DNA of 64,000 nucleotides from Saccharothrix longispora (GCF_030852425.1 NZ_NSDM01000005.1:403829-467828); one strand, 5' to 3'. Numbered from the stretch's first letter, positions 9,044 through 18,205 are shown. Notes: generated by a model not told the origin, from the sequence alone. Made by a program: numbers and translations.

Positions 9044-9060
9044 TGACGAAGTGTGACGAA
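9044..9060. promoter_or_regulatory. Direct repeat TGACGAA-N3-TGACGAA upstream of the response regulator
   Basis: Two identical 7-base units with a 10-base period lie 76-92 bases upstream of the response regulator GTG. OmpR/PhoB-type proteins bind direct repeats of this spacing, so this may be the regulator's own site. Not tested against other promoters. Confidence 0.4.
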
Positions 9061-9130
9061 CGCGCACGGCCGGGTCACGGCGTCGTCGCGGCGACGGCAC
9101 CGGACCGGTCGGGGGCGGCCGGAGGACGGG

Positions 9131-10303
9131 TCACGCGGGCCGGGCCAGCGCCAGCGTGAGCTCGAGCACCCGCTCCGGCGAGGTGATGTCGCCGAACAGG
9201 TCCCGCACCTGCCCCATCCGGTACCGCACGGTCTGCGGGTGCACGAACAGCGACGCCGCCACCTCGTCCCGCCGGCCATGGTGCAGCAGCCACGCCCGCA
9301 GCGTCTCCTCCAACCGCCGCGCGGTCGCCGGCCGCTGGTCGCGCAGCGGCGCCAGCACCCGTGCGCGGAGGTCGGCGTACGCCTCCGCGTCGGCGTCGAG
9401 CACCAGGTCGACCAGGCACTGCTCGGTGTCGACGGTGCCCTCGGACAACACACGGGTACGCGTGGCCCGGGTGAACGACGACGCCACCCGCGTCCACGGC
9501 CGGGTCGGGCCGACCACGGCGGAGCGGTCCGCCAGCAGGCGCAGCACGTGCCCGCGGTCCGCGTCCGGCACCAGGAGCACGGCCGTCGAGTCCTGCAAGT
9601 CCTCCAGCAGCAGCGTGCGGGGGTCGAGCACCCGGTGCGCCGCGTGGGCCTGCGCGGACGGCAGCACCACGGCCGTGAGCGAACCGGGAGGCGTCCAGCC
9701 CGCTCGTTCCGCGCCCGTGAGCAGCACGTCCTCGTTCGCGCCCGCGATCAGGTCACGGCAGAGCCGCTCCAGGTAGCGCTCCCGCGCCCGACCCCGGACG
9801 GCCAGTTCGTCGGCGTGCCCCGCGGCGCTCGCCGCGGACAGCTCGTCGATGTAGGCGAAGAGCAGCTCGGCGAACGTGGCGAGCCCCTCGGCGGGCAGAC
9901 CGGACGACACGGCCCCGGCGGCGAGGCCCCGCCACGCCACCCGCGCACCGACCCGGTAGGCGCTGAGCAGGGCGTCCATCGAGCGTCCGTCGCGCACTTC
10001 GCCGCGGCCCAGCTCGTAGGCGGCCTCGGTGGCGACCTCCTGGGTGTCCGCGCCGTCCGCCACGTCCAGGAAGTGGCCCAGCGCGGTGCGCACGGCGCGG
10101 CGGATCGTGCCGCCCATCCGGCCCGACAGCGCGCCCTCGTAACTGGGCACCTCGTCGATCACCGCCTGGACCACCTCGTTGGCCGTGACCGGCAGCAACG
10201 CCCGCAGCGCCGTGATCGTGGCGTGGTCGAGACCGGGTTCGGCGACACCTCCGACAGCGCGGCTCACTTGTTCTCCCGGTACAAATTCCAGAGTGGAGTT
10301 CAC
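9131..10303 (-). CDS. PucR/CdaR-family transcriptional regulator
   Basis: The 390-residue protein has a long helical N-terminal region, a middle GGDEF-like segment and a C-terminal PucR-type helix-turn-helix (about residues 330-385) with SLFVHPQTVRYRMGQVRDLF. This HTH class is characteristic of PucR/CdaR activators. It is divergent from a ferredoxin reductase and acyl desaturase pair with only 47 bases between starts, so it probably controls them; this arrangement recurs in actinomycetes. The ligand is unknown. Confidence 0.85.
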   Translation of the reverse strand: MNSTLEFVPGEQVSRAVGGVAEPGLDHATITALRALLPVTANEVVQAVIDEVPSYEGALSGRMGGTIRRAVRTALGHFLDVADGADTQEVATEAAYELGRGEVRDGRSMDALLSAYRVGARVAWRGLAAGAVSSGLPAEGLATFAELLFAYIDELSAASAAGHADELAVRGRARERYLERLCRDLIAGANEDVLLTGAERAGWTPPGSLTAVVLPSAQAHAAHRVLDPRTLLLEDLQDSTAVLLVPDADRGHVLRLLADRSAVVGPTRPWTRVASSFTRATRTRVLSEGTVDTEQCLVDLVLDADAEAYADLRARVLAPLRDQRPATARRLEETLRAWLLHHGRRDEVAASLFVHPQTVRYRMGQVRDLFGDITSPERVLELTLALARPA

Positions 10304-10350
10304 GTCGTGCGGTCAGGACTTTACGCCCCGGGACACATCATGCTGGACAC

Positions 10351-11406
10351 ATGACAAGCGTCGCCCTCCGCACCAGGGCGTTGAGGCTGCTGGAGATGGT
10401 CACGACGCCGCTGCTGCCGTCGGACTACCTGGACCTGGTCGACCCGCTGCGCGCGGGCGCCGACCTGCGTGGACGCATCGAGGCGATCCACCCCGAGACC
10501 CGCGACGCGGCCACCATCGTGATCAAGCCCGGCCGCGGCTGGAAGGGCCACGTCGCCGGGCAGTACGTCCGGGTCGGCGTGGACGTCGACGGCGTGCGGC
10601 TGTGGCGAGCCTACTCCGTCACCTCGCCCGCGAACCGGGCCGACGGCCGCATCACGATCACCGTGAAGGCCATGCCGGACGGCAAGGTCAGCAACCACCT
10701 GGTCCGCAGGGCCGAACCGGGCGCGGTCATCCACCTCGACCAGGCCGCCGGCGACTTCGTGCTGCCCGGGACCAGGCCCGCGAAGGTGCTCTACCTGACG
10801 GCCGGCAGCGGCATCACGCCCGCGATGGGCATGTTGCGCGACGCCGACCTCGCCGACGTGGTCGTGCTGCACTCCGCGCCGACCGAGGCGGACGTCATCT
10901 TCCGCGACGACCTGCGCGACCTGGCCGCCGACACGACCATCCGGTTGATCGAGCGGCACACCGACACCGAGGGCGTGCTCGACGTCACCCGCCTCGACGA
11001 GCACGTGCCCGACTGGGCCGAGCGCGAGACCTGGGCGTGCGGTCCGACGGGCCTGCTCGACGCCGCCGAGGAGCACTGGGCGCGGCACGGCGTGGCCGAC
11101 CGCCTGCACACCGAGCGGTTCCGCCCCACCGTGCTGGCGACGGGCGAGGGCGGCGCGGTCACGTTCACCACCACCGACCGGACCGTCGAGGCCGACGGGG
11201 CCACGCCGCTGCTCGACGTCGGCGAACAGGCGGGCGTGCTGATGCCGTCCGGCTGCCGCATGGGCATCTGCTTCGGCTGCGTCACACCACTGCGCGCGGG
11301 AGCCGTCCGCGACCTGCGCACGGGCGAGGTCACCACGGCCGAGCCCGGAGTCCTCATCCAGACCTGCGTGTCCGCCGCCGCGGGCGCCTGCGAGATCGAG
11401 CGCTAG
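10351..11406 (+). CDS. Ferredoxin reductase with C-terminal [2Fe-2S] domain
   Basis: The 351-residue protein has an FNR-like FAD domain (about 40-140; AGQYVRV and RAYSVTSP), an NAD(P)-binding domain (about 145-245; AGSGITPAMGML) and a plant-type [2Fe-2S] ferredoxin domain at the end with Cys302, Cys307, Cys310 and Cys339. It resembles mycobacterial Rv3230c, which passes electrons to the stearoyl-CoA desaturase Rv3229c (DesA3). The next gene, 12 bases downstream, is such a desaturase, so the two form an electron-transfer pair. Confidence 0.9.
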   Translation: MTSVALRTRALRLLEMVTTPLLPSDYLDLVDPLRAGADLRGRIEAIHPETRDAATIVIKPGRGWKGHVAGQYVRVGVDVDGVRLWRAYSVTSPANRADGRITITVKAMPDGKVSNHLVRRAEPGAVIHLDQAAGDFVLPGTRPAKVLYLTAGSGITPAMGMLRDADLADVVVLHSAPTEADVIFRDDLRDLAADTTIRLIERHTDTEGVLDVTRLDEHVPDWAERETWACGPTGLLDAAEEHWARHGVADRLHTERFRPTVLATGEGGAVTFTTTDRTVEADGATPLLDVGEQAGVLMPSGCRMGICFGCVTPLRAGAVRDLRTGEVTTAEPGVLIQTCVSAAAGACEIER

Positions 11407-11418
11407 GAAGCGAGCAGC

Positions 11419-12543
11419 ATGACCGCGATCGACCCCACCGCCCACCTGTCCGACGAGCAGATCGAGCAGCTCGGCCGCGAGCTGGACGCGCTGCGCGACG
11501 AGGTGGTGTCCAGCCGCGGCGAACGCGACGCGGCCTACATCCGCAAGGTCATCTCGGTGCAGCGCAAGCTGGAGATGGGCAGCCGGGGGGTGCTGCTGTT
11601 CTCCCTCTTCCCGCCCGCCTGGCTGATCGGCACCGCGGGCCTGTCCGTGGCCAAGATCCTGGAGAACATGGAGATCGGCCACAACATCCTGCACGGGCAG
11701 TGGGACTGGATGCGCGACCCGAAGATCCACTCCACGACCTGGGAGTGGGACCACGTCTCGCCCGCCGCGCAGTGGAAGCACTCGCACAACGAGCTGCACC
11801 ACACCTACACCAACGTGATCGGCAAGGACAACGACCTCGGCTACGGCATCATGCGCGTCGACGAGGACCAGAAGTGGCACCCGTTCCACCTGGGCCAGCC
11901 GCTGTGGAACTTCATCAACGCCTGCTTCTTCGAGTACGGCATCGCCGCGTACGACCTGGAACTCGGCAAGAACCTGCACAAGCGCCGCCGCAACAACCCC
12001 GAGTTCCGGGCGCGGGCCCGCGAGGTCGGCAAGAAGATCCGCAAGCAGGTCCTGAAGGACTACGTCATCCACCCGCTGCTGTCCGGCCCGTCGTTCCTCA
12101 CGACGCTCGCCGCGACGTTCACCGCGAACCTGGTCCGCAACCTGTGGAGCCACTCGGTGATCATGTGCGGTCACTTCCCCGAGGGCGTCCAGACCTTCGA
12201 ACGCCGCTCGATCGTCGGCGAGACGCGTGGTCAGTGGTACCTGCGGCAGATGCTCGGCTCGGCCAACATCAGCGGCAGCAAGGCGCTGCACATCATGACC
12301 GGCAACCTGTCGCACCAGATCGAGCACCACCTGTTCCCGGACCTGCCGAGCAACCGCTACGGCGAGATCGCGCCGAAGGTGCGGGAGCTGTTCGACCGCT
12401 ACGGCCTGGAGTACGTCACGGGTTCGATGCCGAAGCAGGTCTTCTCGGCGTGGCGCAAGGTCTTCCGGTTGTCGCTGCCGAACAAGGCGGACCGGGCCAG
12501 GACCAGGACGCCCCGCCGCGTGGAGGAGCGCGTCGCGGCGTGA
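11419..12543 (+). CDS. Membrane acyl-CoA (fatty acid) desaturase
   Basis: The 374-residue protein carries the three histidine boxes of the di-iron membrane desaturase family: HNILH (residues 88-92), HSHNELHH (121-128) and HQIEHH (299-304). Two hydrophobic regions (about 58-78 and 218-235) are the membrane anchors. It should introduce a double bond into acyl chains, as mycobacterial DesA3 does at position 9, using electrons from the reductase encoded just upstream. Together with the PucR regulator it forms a membrane-fluidity module. Confidence 0.9.
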   Translation: MTAIDPTAHLSDEQIEQLGRELDALRDEVVSSRGERDAAYIRKVISVQRKLEMGSRGVLLFSLFPPAWLIGTAGLSVAKILENMEIGHNILHGQWDWMRDPKIHSTTWEWDHVSPAAQWKHSHNELHHTYTNVIGKDNDLGYGIMRVDEDQKWHPFHLGQPLWNFINACFFEYGIAAYDLELGKNLHKRRRNNPEFRARAREVGKKIRKQVLKDYVIHPLLSGPSFLTTLAATFTANLVRNLWSHSVIMCGHFPEGVQTFERRSIVGETRGQWYLRQMLGSANISGSKALHIMTGNLSHQIEHHLFPDLPSNRYGEIAPKVRELFDRYGLEYVTGSMPKQVFSAWRKVFRLSLPNKADRARTRTPRRVEERVAA

Positions 12544-12594
12544 GCCCCGGCGGGCGTCCCGCTTCCCGGTGTGACGGCTTCCCGGAGCAGCTCG

Positions 12595-12708
12595 TCCCAG
12601 GGCGGTGCCGGCGGGGGCCGGGCGGTCGATGGAGTGGGCCTCCACCGCCGGGGCGTCCGTACGCACCGGCACGAGGTAGCCGGACAGGTCCGGGCCGACC
12701 ACCCGGGC
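12595..12708 (-). pseudogene. Possible fragment of a xanthine-dehydrogenase-type molybdopterin subunit
   Basis: About 38 residues (ARVVGPDLSGYLVPVRTDAP, then VEAHSIDRPAP and a TALG end) resemble the C-terminal part of xanthine dehydrogenase family molybdopterin-binding subunits, where a leaf reading DLAGYHVPVNADVPDI leads to a Pro-rich turn and LGAKGIGE. No start, no cofactor loops and no flanking homology are visible. It would be a relic in the gene-poor stretch behind the desaturase. Confidence 0.3.
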
Positions 12709-12869
12709 GGCGCGCCGCCCGTCGCCTCCACCGGTGCGCCGTGCCTGCCGACGACGGCGCGGTGGCTGTCGCGCGGCGCGGTCGCGCACGTGGAACAGGT
12801 GGCCGTGCGCGGTCACCACCTCGTCCACCGGCCGGCTACCTGCTCGAAGGCCGATCCCCGCCGCGCTGC

Positions 12870-13000
12870 GACGCCTGGACGTCTTCGCCCGGAGGGTCGA
12901 CGTCCGTCACCCCGGGCAGCACCCGCGCGTGCCCGGTCCTCGACCCCGGCACCGGGGCGCTGCGGTGGGCGACTGCCGGGCACCGCCGCCACCACCGGGC
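12870..13000 (+). pseudogene. Fragment of a SpoIIE/PP2C-type phosphatase
   Basis: The segment CPVLDPGTGALRWATAGH matches the SpoIIE/RsbU phosphatase core, where the pattern is LDP-TG-LRW-NAGHPPP. The expected PPLL after AGH is degraded to RRHHRAP. No upstream GDF-D motif or downstream D-T-AL-end is found nearby. It is a short relic. Confidence 0.45.
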
Positions 13001-13039
13001 ACCCGCACCACCGGGGACGCGGGACCGGGATCACCCACA

Positions 13040-13442
13040 CGCCGGCCGAACGGGTCACCCCCCACCGCGGCGAGGGCGGCACCACCACCGACTTCCCCCT
13101 CGCCTCGCGACCCCGTGTCCCCGCGCCACCCGCGGAAGACCGCGGGTTCCTGGTCGTCCGCACCGTTCGACCGGGCTCGTGACAGGTGTCCGGGACCGCC
13201 GACCCTGTGCGGCGACGGCACGTCGGTCGACGCTGGAGGGGGCGCCGGATGGTCGCCGGAAGTGCCTCCTTCCCCTCCCAGCCCACCGAGGTCCCCCACT
13301 GCGCCACCGACTCCGCCGCGCACTCGGCGGACACCTCACTCCCCAGACGATCCTCCGCATCGGCTACGGCACGCACGTCCCGCCCACCCCACGCCGCGAC
13401 GTCACCGACCTGCTCCTCGAACCCTGCGCGTCCCGGCCCTGA
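13040..13442 (+). pseudogene. Frameshifted remnant of an Acg-type (Rv2032-like) nitroreductase
   Basis: Pieces of one protein appear in different frames. The first is EDRGFLVVRTV near 13135-13165. The second, near 13255-13300, is SFPSQPTEVPH, matching the family's SF-SQP-EVP. The third, 13340-13442, is PQTILRIGYGTHVPPTPRRDV, matching the family's C-terminal PQMLLRIGYG-PVP-TPRRPV. Acg-type proteins are dormancy/stress-linked FMN nitroreductase relatives in actinobacteria. At least two frameshifts and a large 5' deletion make it non-functional. Confidence 0.55.
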
Positions 13443-13529
13443 GCGTTCCCGCCGCCGTGGCGCGAATCCGTCGCCATGTGGCGGTCCAGCCGCTCCCCCA
13501 GCCGCTGCCACCGTCCATAGCATCGGGGC

Positions 13530-14336
13530 ATGGACGACACTTCCGCCGAGGACGGCGTGGAAATCCGATCGGACACCGGCGGGCACATCGGGCGGCGGGC
13601 GCTGCTGGAGTCGGGCGCACGCCTCGCGGTCGGGGCGGGCGTGCTCGGCACGGCCGCGGCGACGCAGGGCGGTACCGCCGCGGCCGCCGCCCCCTCGGCC
13701 CGCCGCCCCGCCACCGGGCTCCGGCTCCCGGACACGGCCCTGGCCCGCCAGGCGATGCGGTTCGCCCGGGACGAATCCTCGGAGGTCCTGTTCAACCACG
13801 TCATGCGGTCCTACCACTTCGGCGTCCTGCTGCTGGAACGCGCCGGCGCCCGCTACGACCGCGAACTGCTGTTCATCGGCAGCGTGCTGCACGACCTCGG
13901 CCTCGTCGAGCGCTTCACCACCCCGACGGAGCGCTTCGAACTGGACGGCGCCGACGCCGCCCGCCGCTTCCTGCGGGAGCGCGGCATGGCGGCCGATCGC
14001 GTCGACGTGGTCTGGGACGCGATCGCGCTGCACACCAACGCCACCATCGCGGCCCGCAAGCGCCCGGAGATCGCCGCGGTGGCCGCCGGCGCCGGAGTCG
14101 ACGTCGGTGGGCGCGGACTGGAGGCGCTGGACCCCGACGACGTGGCCGCGGTGGTCGCCGCCCACCCGCGAACGGGGTTCAAGCGCGACACCGTCGACAC
14201 GATGGTCGACCAGTGCCGCCGCAAGCCCATGGCGTACTTCACGCACCCGTTCGCGGAGGTGGGTCGACGCCACATCCCGGGCTTCGCGGTGCCGACCGTC
14301 GAGGACGTGGTGCTCGCGGCGCCGTTCCCCGACTGA
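13530..14336 (+). CDS. HD-domain hydrolase, cyanamide-hydratase-like, with Tat-like N-terminus
   Basis: The 268-residue protein has an HD domain. NHVMRSYHFG (residues 89-98) and the metal-binding SVLHDLGL (about 114-121) follow the pattern of the cyanamide hydratase (Ddi2/YfhB-like) branch, and a later His (IALHTN) completes the set. The N-terminal 60 residues carry GRRALLE followed by a Gly-Ala hydrophobic stretch and an Ala-rich region, which looks like a twin-arginine export signal. The substrate is unknown; small nitriles/cyanamide are only suggested by similarity. Confidence 0.75.
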   Translation: MDDTSAEDGVEIRSDTGGHIGRRALLESGARLAVGAGVLGTAAATQGGTAAAAAPSARRPATGLRLPDTALARQAMRFARDESSEVLFNHVMRSYHFGVLLLERAGARYDRELLFIGSVLHDLGLVERFTTPTERFELDGADAARRFLRERGMAADRVDVVWDAIALHTNATIAARKRPEIAAVAAGAGVDVGGRGLEALDPDDVAAVVAAHPRTGFKRDTVDTMVDQCRRKPMAYFTHPFAEVGRRHIPGFAVPTVEDVVLAAPFPD

Positions 14337-14575
14337 TCACCGTCGCGCAGTCGCGGAAGCCCCCATCCGGCGCTCCCCCGGACCACCTGGCCGGGTACAG
14401 CGTGTCGGAACAGCCCGGTCGGTCGGTGCCGACATCCCCGATCGGCGAGGGCGCGCAGGCGGGCGGGACTCCGCGACCGGTGACGCGCTCGGTGTTCGCG
14501 ACCGCGCTTCCGAACCGGCGAGGAGGCTCCCACCCCTGATCAGGAGAACGCGCGACAGAACCCTGGTGACCACGG

Positions 14576-14760
14576 GTGGTCCTGGTCGGCCTCCTCGTGT
14601 CCACCCCGACGCCGGCGCGAGCGGGAACTGCCGCGACTGCGGGCCCCCCCGACTACGGGCAGGTGTTCACCGACACCTCCTACCAGGGCGGCTGCTTCGA
14701 GTGGCCACTGCACCGGGGAACCGTGCACTTCCCCGACTGCGTGAAGAACAAGGCTTCCTC
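14576..14760 (+). pseudogene. 5' part of a small secreted (peptidase-inhibitor I36 / beta-gamma-crystallin-like) protein
   Basis: From GTG 14576 the frame gives a short hydrophobic leader (VVLVGLLVSTPTPARA) and then DYGQVFTDTSYQGGCFEW and a DCVKNKASSF segment, the pattern of one beta-gamma-crystallin Greek-key motif seen in secreted actinomycete proteins. The frame then runs into nonsense where a different gene fragment begins, so the protein is cut after about 60 residues. Confidence 0.4.
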
Positions 14761-14764
14761 GTTC

Positions 14765-15180
14765 AGGAGGAGTCGGGCGCGGTCGTCGAGCGGGCCGGCG
14801 GGTACGTCGTCGCGCTCGTGCAGGAGGACACCGAGGGCACGTACGCCCGGCAGGACGGCCGGCCGGTGCGGCACGAGGACCCGGAGGACGCCGACGGCCA
14901 CCTGGAGATCGCCGACGATGCCGACGGCCGGGTCGTGCCCGGCCTCGACGTCACCGTCACCCACGACGGCCGGAACGTGCCCGACACCCGCCTGCCGCTC
15001 CTCTGGCACCCGTTCCTCCCCCACCACGGCACCAACTCCACCGTGCCCGGCAAGGGCGATCACGACGTCCAGGTCCGCATCGCCCCGTCGGGGTTCATGC
15101 GCCACGCCCCCGTCAACGGCAAGCGCTGCGAACGCCCCGTCGAGGTCGCCTCCCTGACCGTGCCGTTCACGCCCAGCCCC
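14765..15180 (+). pseudogene. 5'-truncated iron transporter (P19/Fe2+-transport periplasmic-type) fragment
   Basis: The frame VVERAGGYVVALVQEDTEG, then HLEIADDADGRVVPGLDV, then LLWHPFLPHHGTNSTVPGKG and FMRHAPVNGKR follows the actinobacterial P19-like iron transport protein, including its WHP-hhHYG-NW-VPG core and the FMRHD-VNGKR region that supplies metal ligands. The N-terminal part and signal peptide are missing. The 5' end abuts an unrelated secreted-protein fragment in another frame, giving a chimera. Confidence 0.6.
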
Positions 15181-15805
15181 GACGCGCGCCGAGGCGACCG
15201 GCCGCGCCCGGGGAGGCCGGTGTTCGGCTGGAGCGCGTCTCCCCGCTGCGGTCGTGGTGGGCGGCCCGGACGTCGACGGCGGCGCGCTGCTCGTCGTCGC
15301 GGGTGGCGGTGGTGACGTCGCGCAACATCCGGAGCAGGGCGTTCAGCACGGTGGGCTCGTGCCGGCCGCACCGGCGGACCTGACCGCACACGAGGTCCAG
15401 GTAGTAGGTGATGTCCCGGTCCGGGGCCACGAGCCGCCCGACGCCCCGGTGGTCGTCGTGGAGGGTGCCGCCGAGCCGCCTGCCGCCGACCTCCACCGCC
15501 ACCTCGGAGAGGTGCCCGACGGCGTGGACGGCGGTCACCGGGTCGTTGATGCCCGGCGACAGCGCCTTGACGGCGATGTCGACGAGCTGCCGGAACCCGA
15601 ACGCCGCGTCCTGCTCCATCGTGCGCTCGTAGTCGAGCACGACGCCCTCCCGCACGCCGGCCTCCACGTCCGCGAGCTCGACGGGACCTCCCCCGCGGCT
15701 CCAGGCGGACGCGAGCGGTGTGCCGCGCACGACGTGGTCGCCGGGACGCACGTCGAGTCGGATCAGGACGTCCGACGCCGCGGCGGTGCGGAGCAGGCGG
15801 TCCAC
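15167..15805 (-). pseudogene. C-terminal fragment of a DUF2254 membrane protein
   Basis: The 212-residue frame matches the soluble C-terminal half of DUF2254 proteins: DRLLRTA, RLDVRPGDHVVRG, ERTMEQDAAFGFRQLVDIA and KALSPGINDPVTAV. The family's N-terminal four-helix membrane part is absent. An in-frame TAG lies two codons upstream of the GTG at 15805, so the 5' part has been lost. The last residues run past the family's end into the convergent P19 fragment. Confidence 0.65.
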
Positions 15806-16025
15806 GTCCTACGCCACCGGACCGCCCGCGGCACGGCCGGGCATCGCCGCGGAGGTGTCACCCGGTGGACGACGATGGCGGCGTGTGCCACTGTGGAGGG
15901 CGCGCAGCGAGCCGAAAGCAGTCCCCTCGCTCCTGGTCGTGACCAGTGGCATCGCGGCTGGGCGTCGTCATCCGCCGAGGTCCCCCACCGCACGTCCAGG
16001 TTCGGCGCGGTCGGGAGGAGACGGC

Positions 16026-16823
16026 ATGACCGCTGGTCACACGCTCGACGACATCGGCGCCGATCCCGTCTTCCGCGCCACGGCGGCGCCGTACCTGATC
16101 CTCGACCCCGACCTGCGCATCCGCGCCGCCAACCCCGCCTACCAGAAGGCCACCCTCACCACCGAGGTCGACCTGCGGGGCGTCCACCTCTTCGACGCCT
16201 TCCCCGACGACCCTGGCAACCCGCACGCCGACGGCCAGGTCAACCTGGGCGCGTCCCTCCAGCGGGTCCTCAGCCGCGCGCAACCGCACCACATGGGCAT
16301 CCAGCGCTACGACGTGCCCCACCCCGAGGACCGCACCCGCTTCGTCAAGAGGGCGTGGAGCCCGCTGAACACGCCGATCCTCGACGACCGCCGCGTGGTC
16401 GGCATCATCCACCACGTCGAGGACATCACCGACCTCTGCACGGCCCTGGAGCCCGACACCCCCGACCTCCGGCGGTGGCAGGACCCGCGGCGGCTGGGCG
16501 AGCTGACCGCGGTCCTGTCCCGGCTGCGACGGGACCACCACGCAGTGGTCACCGAGAACCGCCAGCTCCACCAGGCCCTCCACCGCCGCGGCGTCATCGA
16601 ACAGGCCAAGGGCATCCTCGTGGGCACCCGCCTCTGCACCCCCGACCAGGCGTTCACCATCCTGGTCCGGCTGTCCCAGGACACCAACACCAAGCTCTAC
16701 GACGTCGCCCAAGCCCTGATCGACGACACCCTCGGCCGAAGGCGCCCGCCGACCCCCGGCCCGCGAAGGCGGGACGAGCACGTGCCGGCACGCCCGCCCG
16801 ACGATCCGGCGGCCGACGACTGA
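16026..16823 (+). CDS. PAS-ANTAR RNA-binding regulator
   Basis: The ATG at 16026 follows GGGAGGAG and gives 265 residues. Residues 12-140 form a PAS domain (YLILDPDLRIRAANPAY; IIHHVEDITD). Residues about 170-235 form an ANTAR domain (VIEQAKGILVGT, QAFTILVRLSQDTNTKLYDVA), which in this family binds paired hairpins in nascent RNA to prevent termination. The C-terminus is disordered and Pro/Arg-rich. It is a likely sensor of redox, oxygen or light, but PAS ligand residues cannot be assigned. It faces a GAF-SpoIIE phosphatase gene. Confidence 0.88.
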   Translation: MTAGHTLDDIGADPVFRATAAPYLILDPDLRIRAANPAYQKATLTTEVDLRGVHLFDAFPDDPGNPHADGQVNLGASLQRVLSRAQPHHMGIQRYDVPHPEDRTRFVKRAWSPLNTPILDDRRVVGIIHHVEDITDLCTALEPDTPDLRRWQDPRRLGELTAVLSRLRRDHHAVVTENRQLHQALHRRGVIEQAKGILVGTRLCTPDQAFTILVRLSQDTNTKLYDVAQALIDDTLGRRRPPTPGPRRRDEHVPARPPDDPAADD

Positions 16824-16852
16824 GAGCCGTGCCCCCGCGCCGCGGGACCGGC

Positions 16853-18205
16853 TCAGGGGGTGTGGCGCTCGGGTCGGGGCGGGACGCGCAGGGCGAGCAG
16901 GGCGGTGTCGTCGTCGGGGCGGTCGTGGTTGTGCTCGGCGATGACGCGGCCGATGTGGGTGACGACCTGCCGGGCGGTCATGTCGTGGCAGTCGGCCAGG
17001 ACCAGGGCCAGGCCCTCCTCGGTCAGCTGGGGGCGTTCGGCGCCGGGGGCGCTCGCGGGTGGGCGGGCTTCGGTGGCGCCGTCGGTGTAGAGCAGCAGGG
17101 CGTCGCCGGGGGCGAGGCGGAAGCGGACGTCGGTGAGGGTGACGTCGCGGACGATGCCCAGCAGGGTGCCGGTGCGGCCGACGGGGATGACGCGGCCGTC
17201 GGCGCGGCGGATCAGCGCGGGCGGGTGCCCGGCCAGGCAGAGGCGACCGGCGACGCCGCCGCGGGTGGTGCGGAAGGTCGCGTGGACGGCGGTGAGGAAC
17301 CGGGGGCTGTGCTGGTCGAGCATGGCGGTGTTCAGGCGGGCGAGGATGGTCGCCGGCGACAGGGTGCGGGTGGCCTCGGCGCGCAGGGTGTAGCGGGCCA
17401 GGGCGGTGACCTTGGCGGCCTCGGTGCCGTGCCCGCACACGTCGCCCAGCACCGTGCACCACCACTGCGCGGTGGCCTGGAACAGGTCGTAGAAGTCCCC
17501 GACGACCCGGTCGCCTTCCGCGGGGAGGTAGGAGGCCGCCGTCTCCAGCCCGGGCACCGGGGTCAGGGTCGGGGGCAGCAGGCTGTCCTGGAGGCTGCGG
17601 GCCAGCTCGGTGGAGGTGCTCAGGGCGGTGCGGGCGGTGGCCAGCGCCGCGCGCGAGGTGGTCAGCGAGTGGCGCAGGTTCAGCTCGTTGGACACCGCGC
17701 GGGCGAGGGTGGCGAGGGCCTTGAGCTCCTCGGGCCGCCACCGGCGCGGGGCGTCGTCGACCACGCACATGCTGCCCAGGACCTCGCCGCCCGGACCGAG
17801 GACGGGGTAGCCGGCCCACGCGCCGACGTCCACCGGCGCCACGGAGGGGTGGTCGCGGGTGCGGGGGTCGGTGGCGGCGTCGTCGACCACGAACGGCTCG
17901 CCCTCCAGGCCGACCAGGAAGTAGCAGAAGCTCCGGCGCACCGGGGCCTGCCTCGCGGCCGGGGCGTCGGGACCGACGCGGGACTTCCAGAACGAGCGCT
18001 GGTCGTCGACCAGCGTGATGAACGCCCGGGTGCACCCGGTGGCCGCCGCCGCGAGCCGGGCCAGGTCGTCGAACGCCTCCTCCGGCCCGGTGTCGAGCAG
18101 TCCCGTGGCCCGCACCGCCGCCAGCCGCGCCGGGTCCGACAGCCCGGCGGGCAACCCGTCCTCCCGCAGACCGCCGGGAAAGACCACACCGTTCACCGAC
18201 GTCAC
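16853..18205 (-). CDS. GAF-domain SpoIIE/PP2C-type serine phosphatase
   Basis: The 450-residue protein has a GAF domain (about 25-175; FITLVDDQRSFWKSRVG, then GSMCVVDD) and a SpoIIE phosphatase domain (about 215-440) with metal-binding GDFYDLF, GDVCGHG and a final DDDTAL. Such RsbU-like proteins dephosphorylate anti-anti-sigma factors and release stress sigma factors. There is no anti-sigma or anti-anti-sigma gene in the window. The gene is convergent with the PAS-ANTAR gene, with 29 bases between the stops. Confidence 0.9.
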   Translation of the reverse strand: MTSVNGVVFPGGLREDGLPAGLSDPARLAAVRATGLLDTGPEEAFDDLARLAAAATGCTRAFITLVDDQRSFWKSRVGPDAPAARQAPVRRSFCYFLVGLEGEPFVVDDAATDPRTRDHPSVAPVDVGAWAGYPVLGPGGEVLGSMCVVDDAPRRWRPEELKALATLARAVSNELNLRHSLTTSRAALATARTALSTSTELARSLQDSLLPPTLTPVPGLETAASYLPAEGDRVVGDFYDLFQATAQWWCTVLGDVCGHGTEAAKVTALARYTLRAEATRTLSPATILARLNTAMLDQHSPRFLTAVHATFRTTRGGVAGRLCLAGHPPALIRRADGRVIPVGRTGTLLGIVRDVTLTDVRFRLAPGDALLLYTDGATEARPPASAPGAERPQLTEEGLALVLADCHDMTARQVVTHIGRVIAEHNHDRPDDDTALLALRVPPRPERHTP

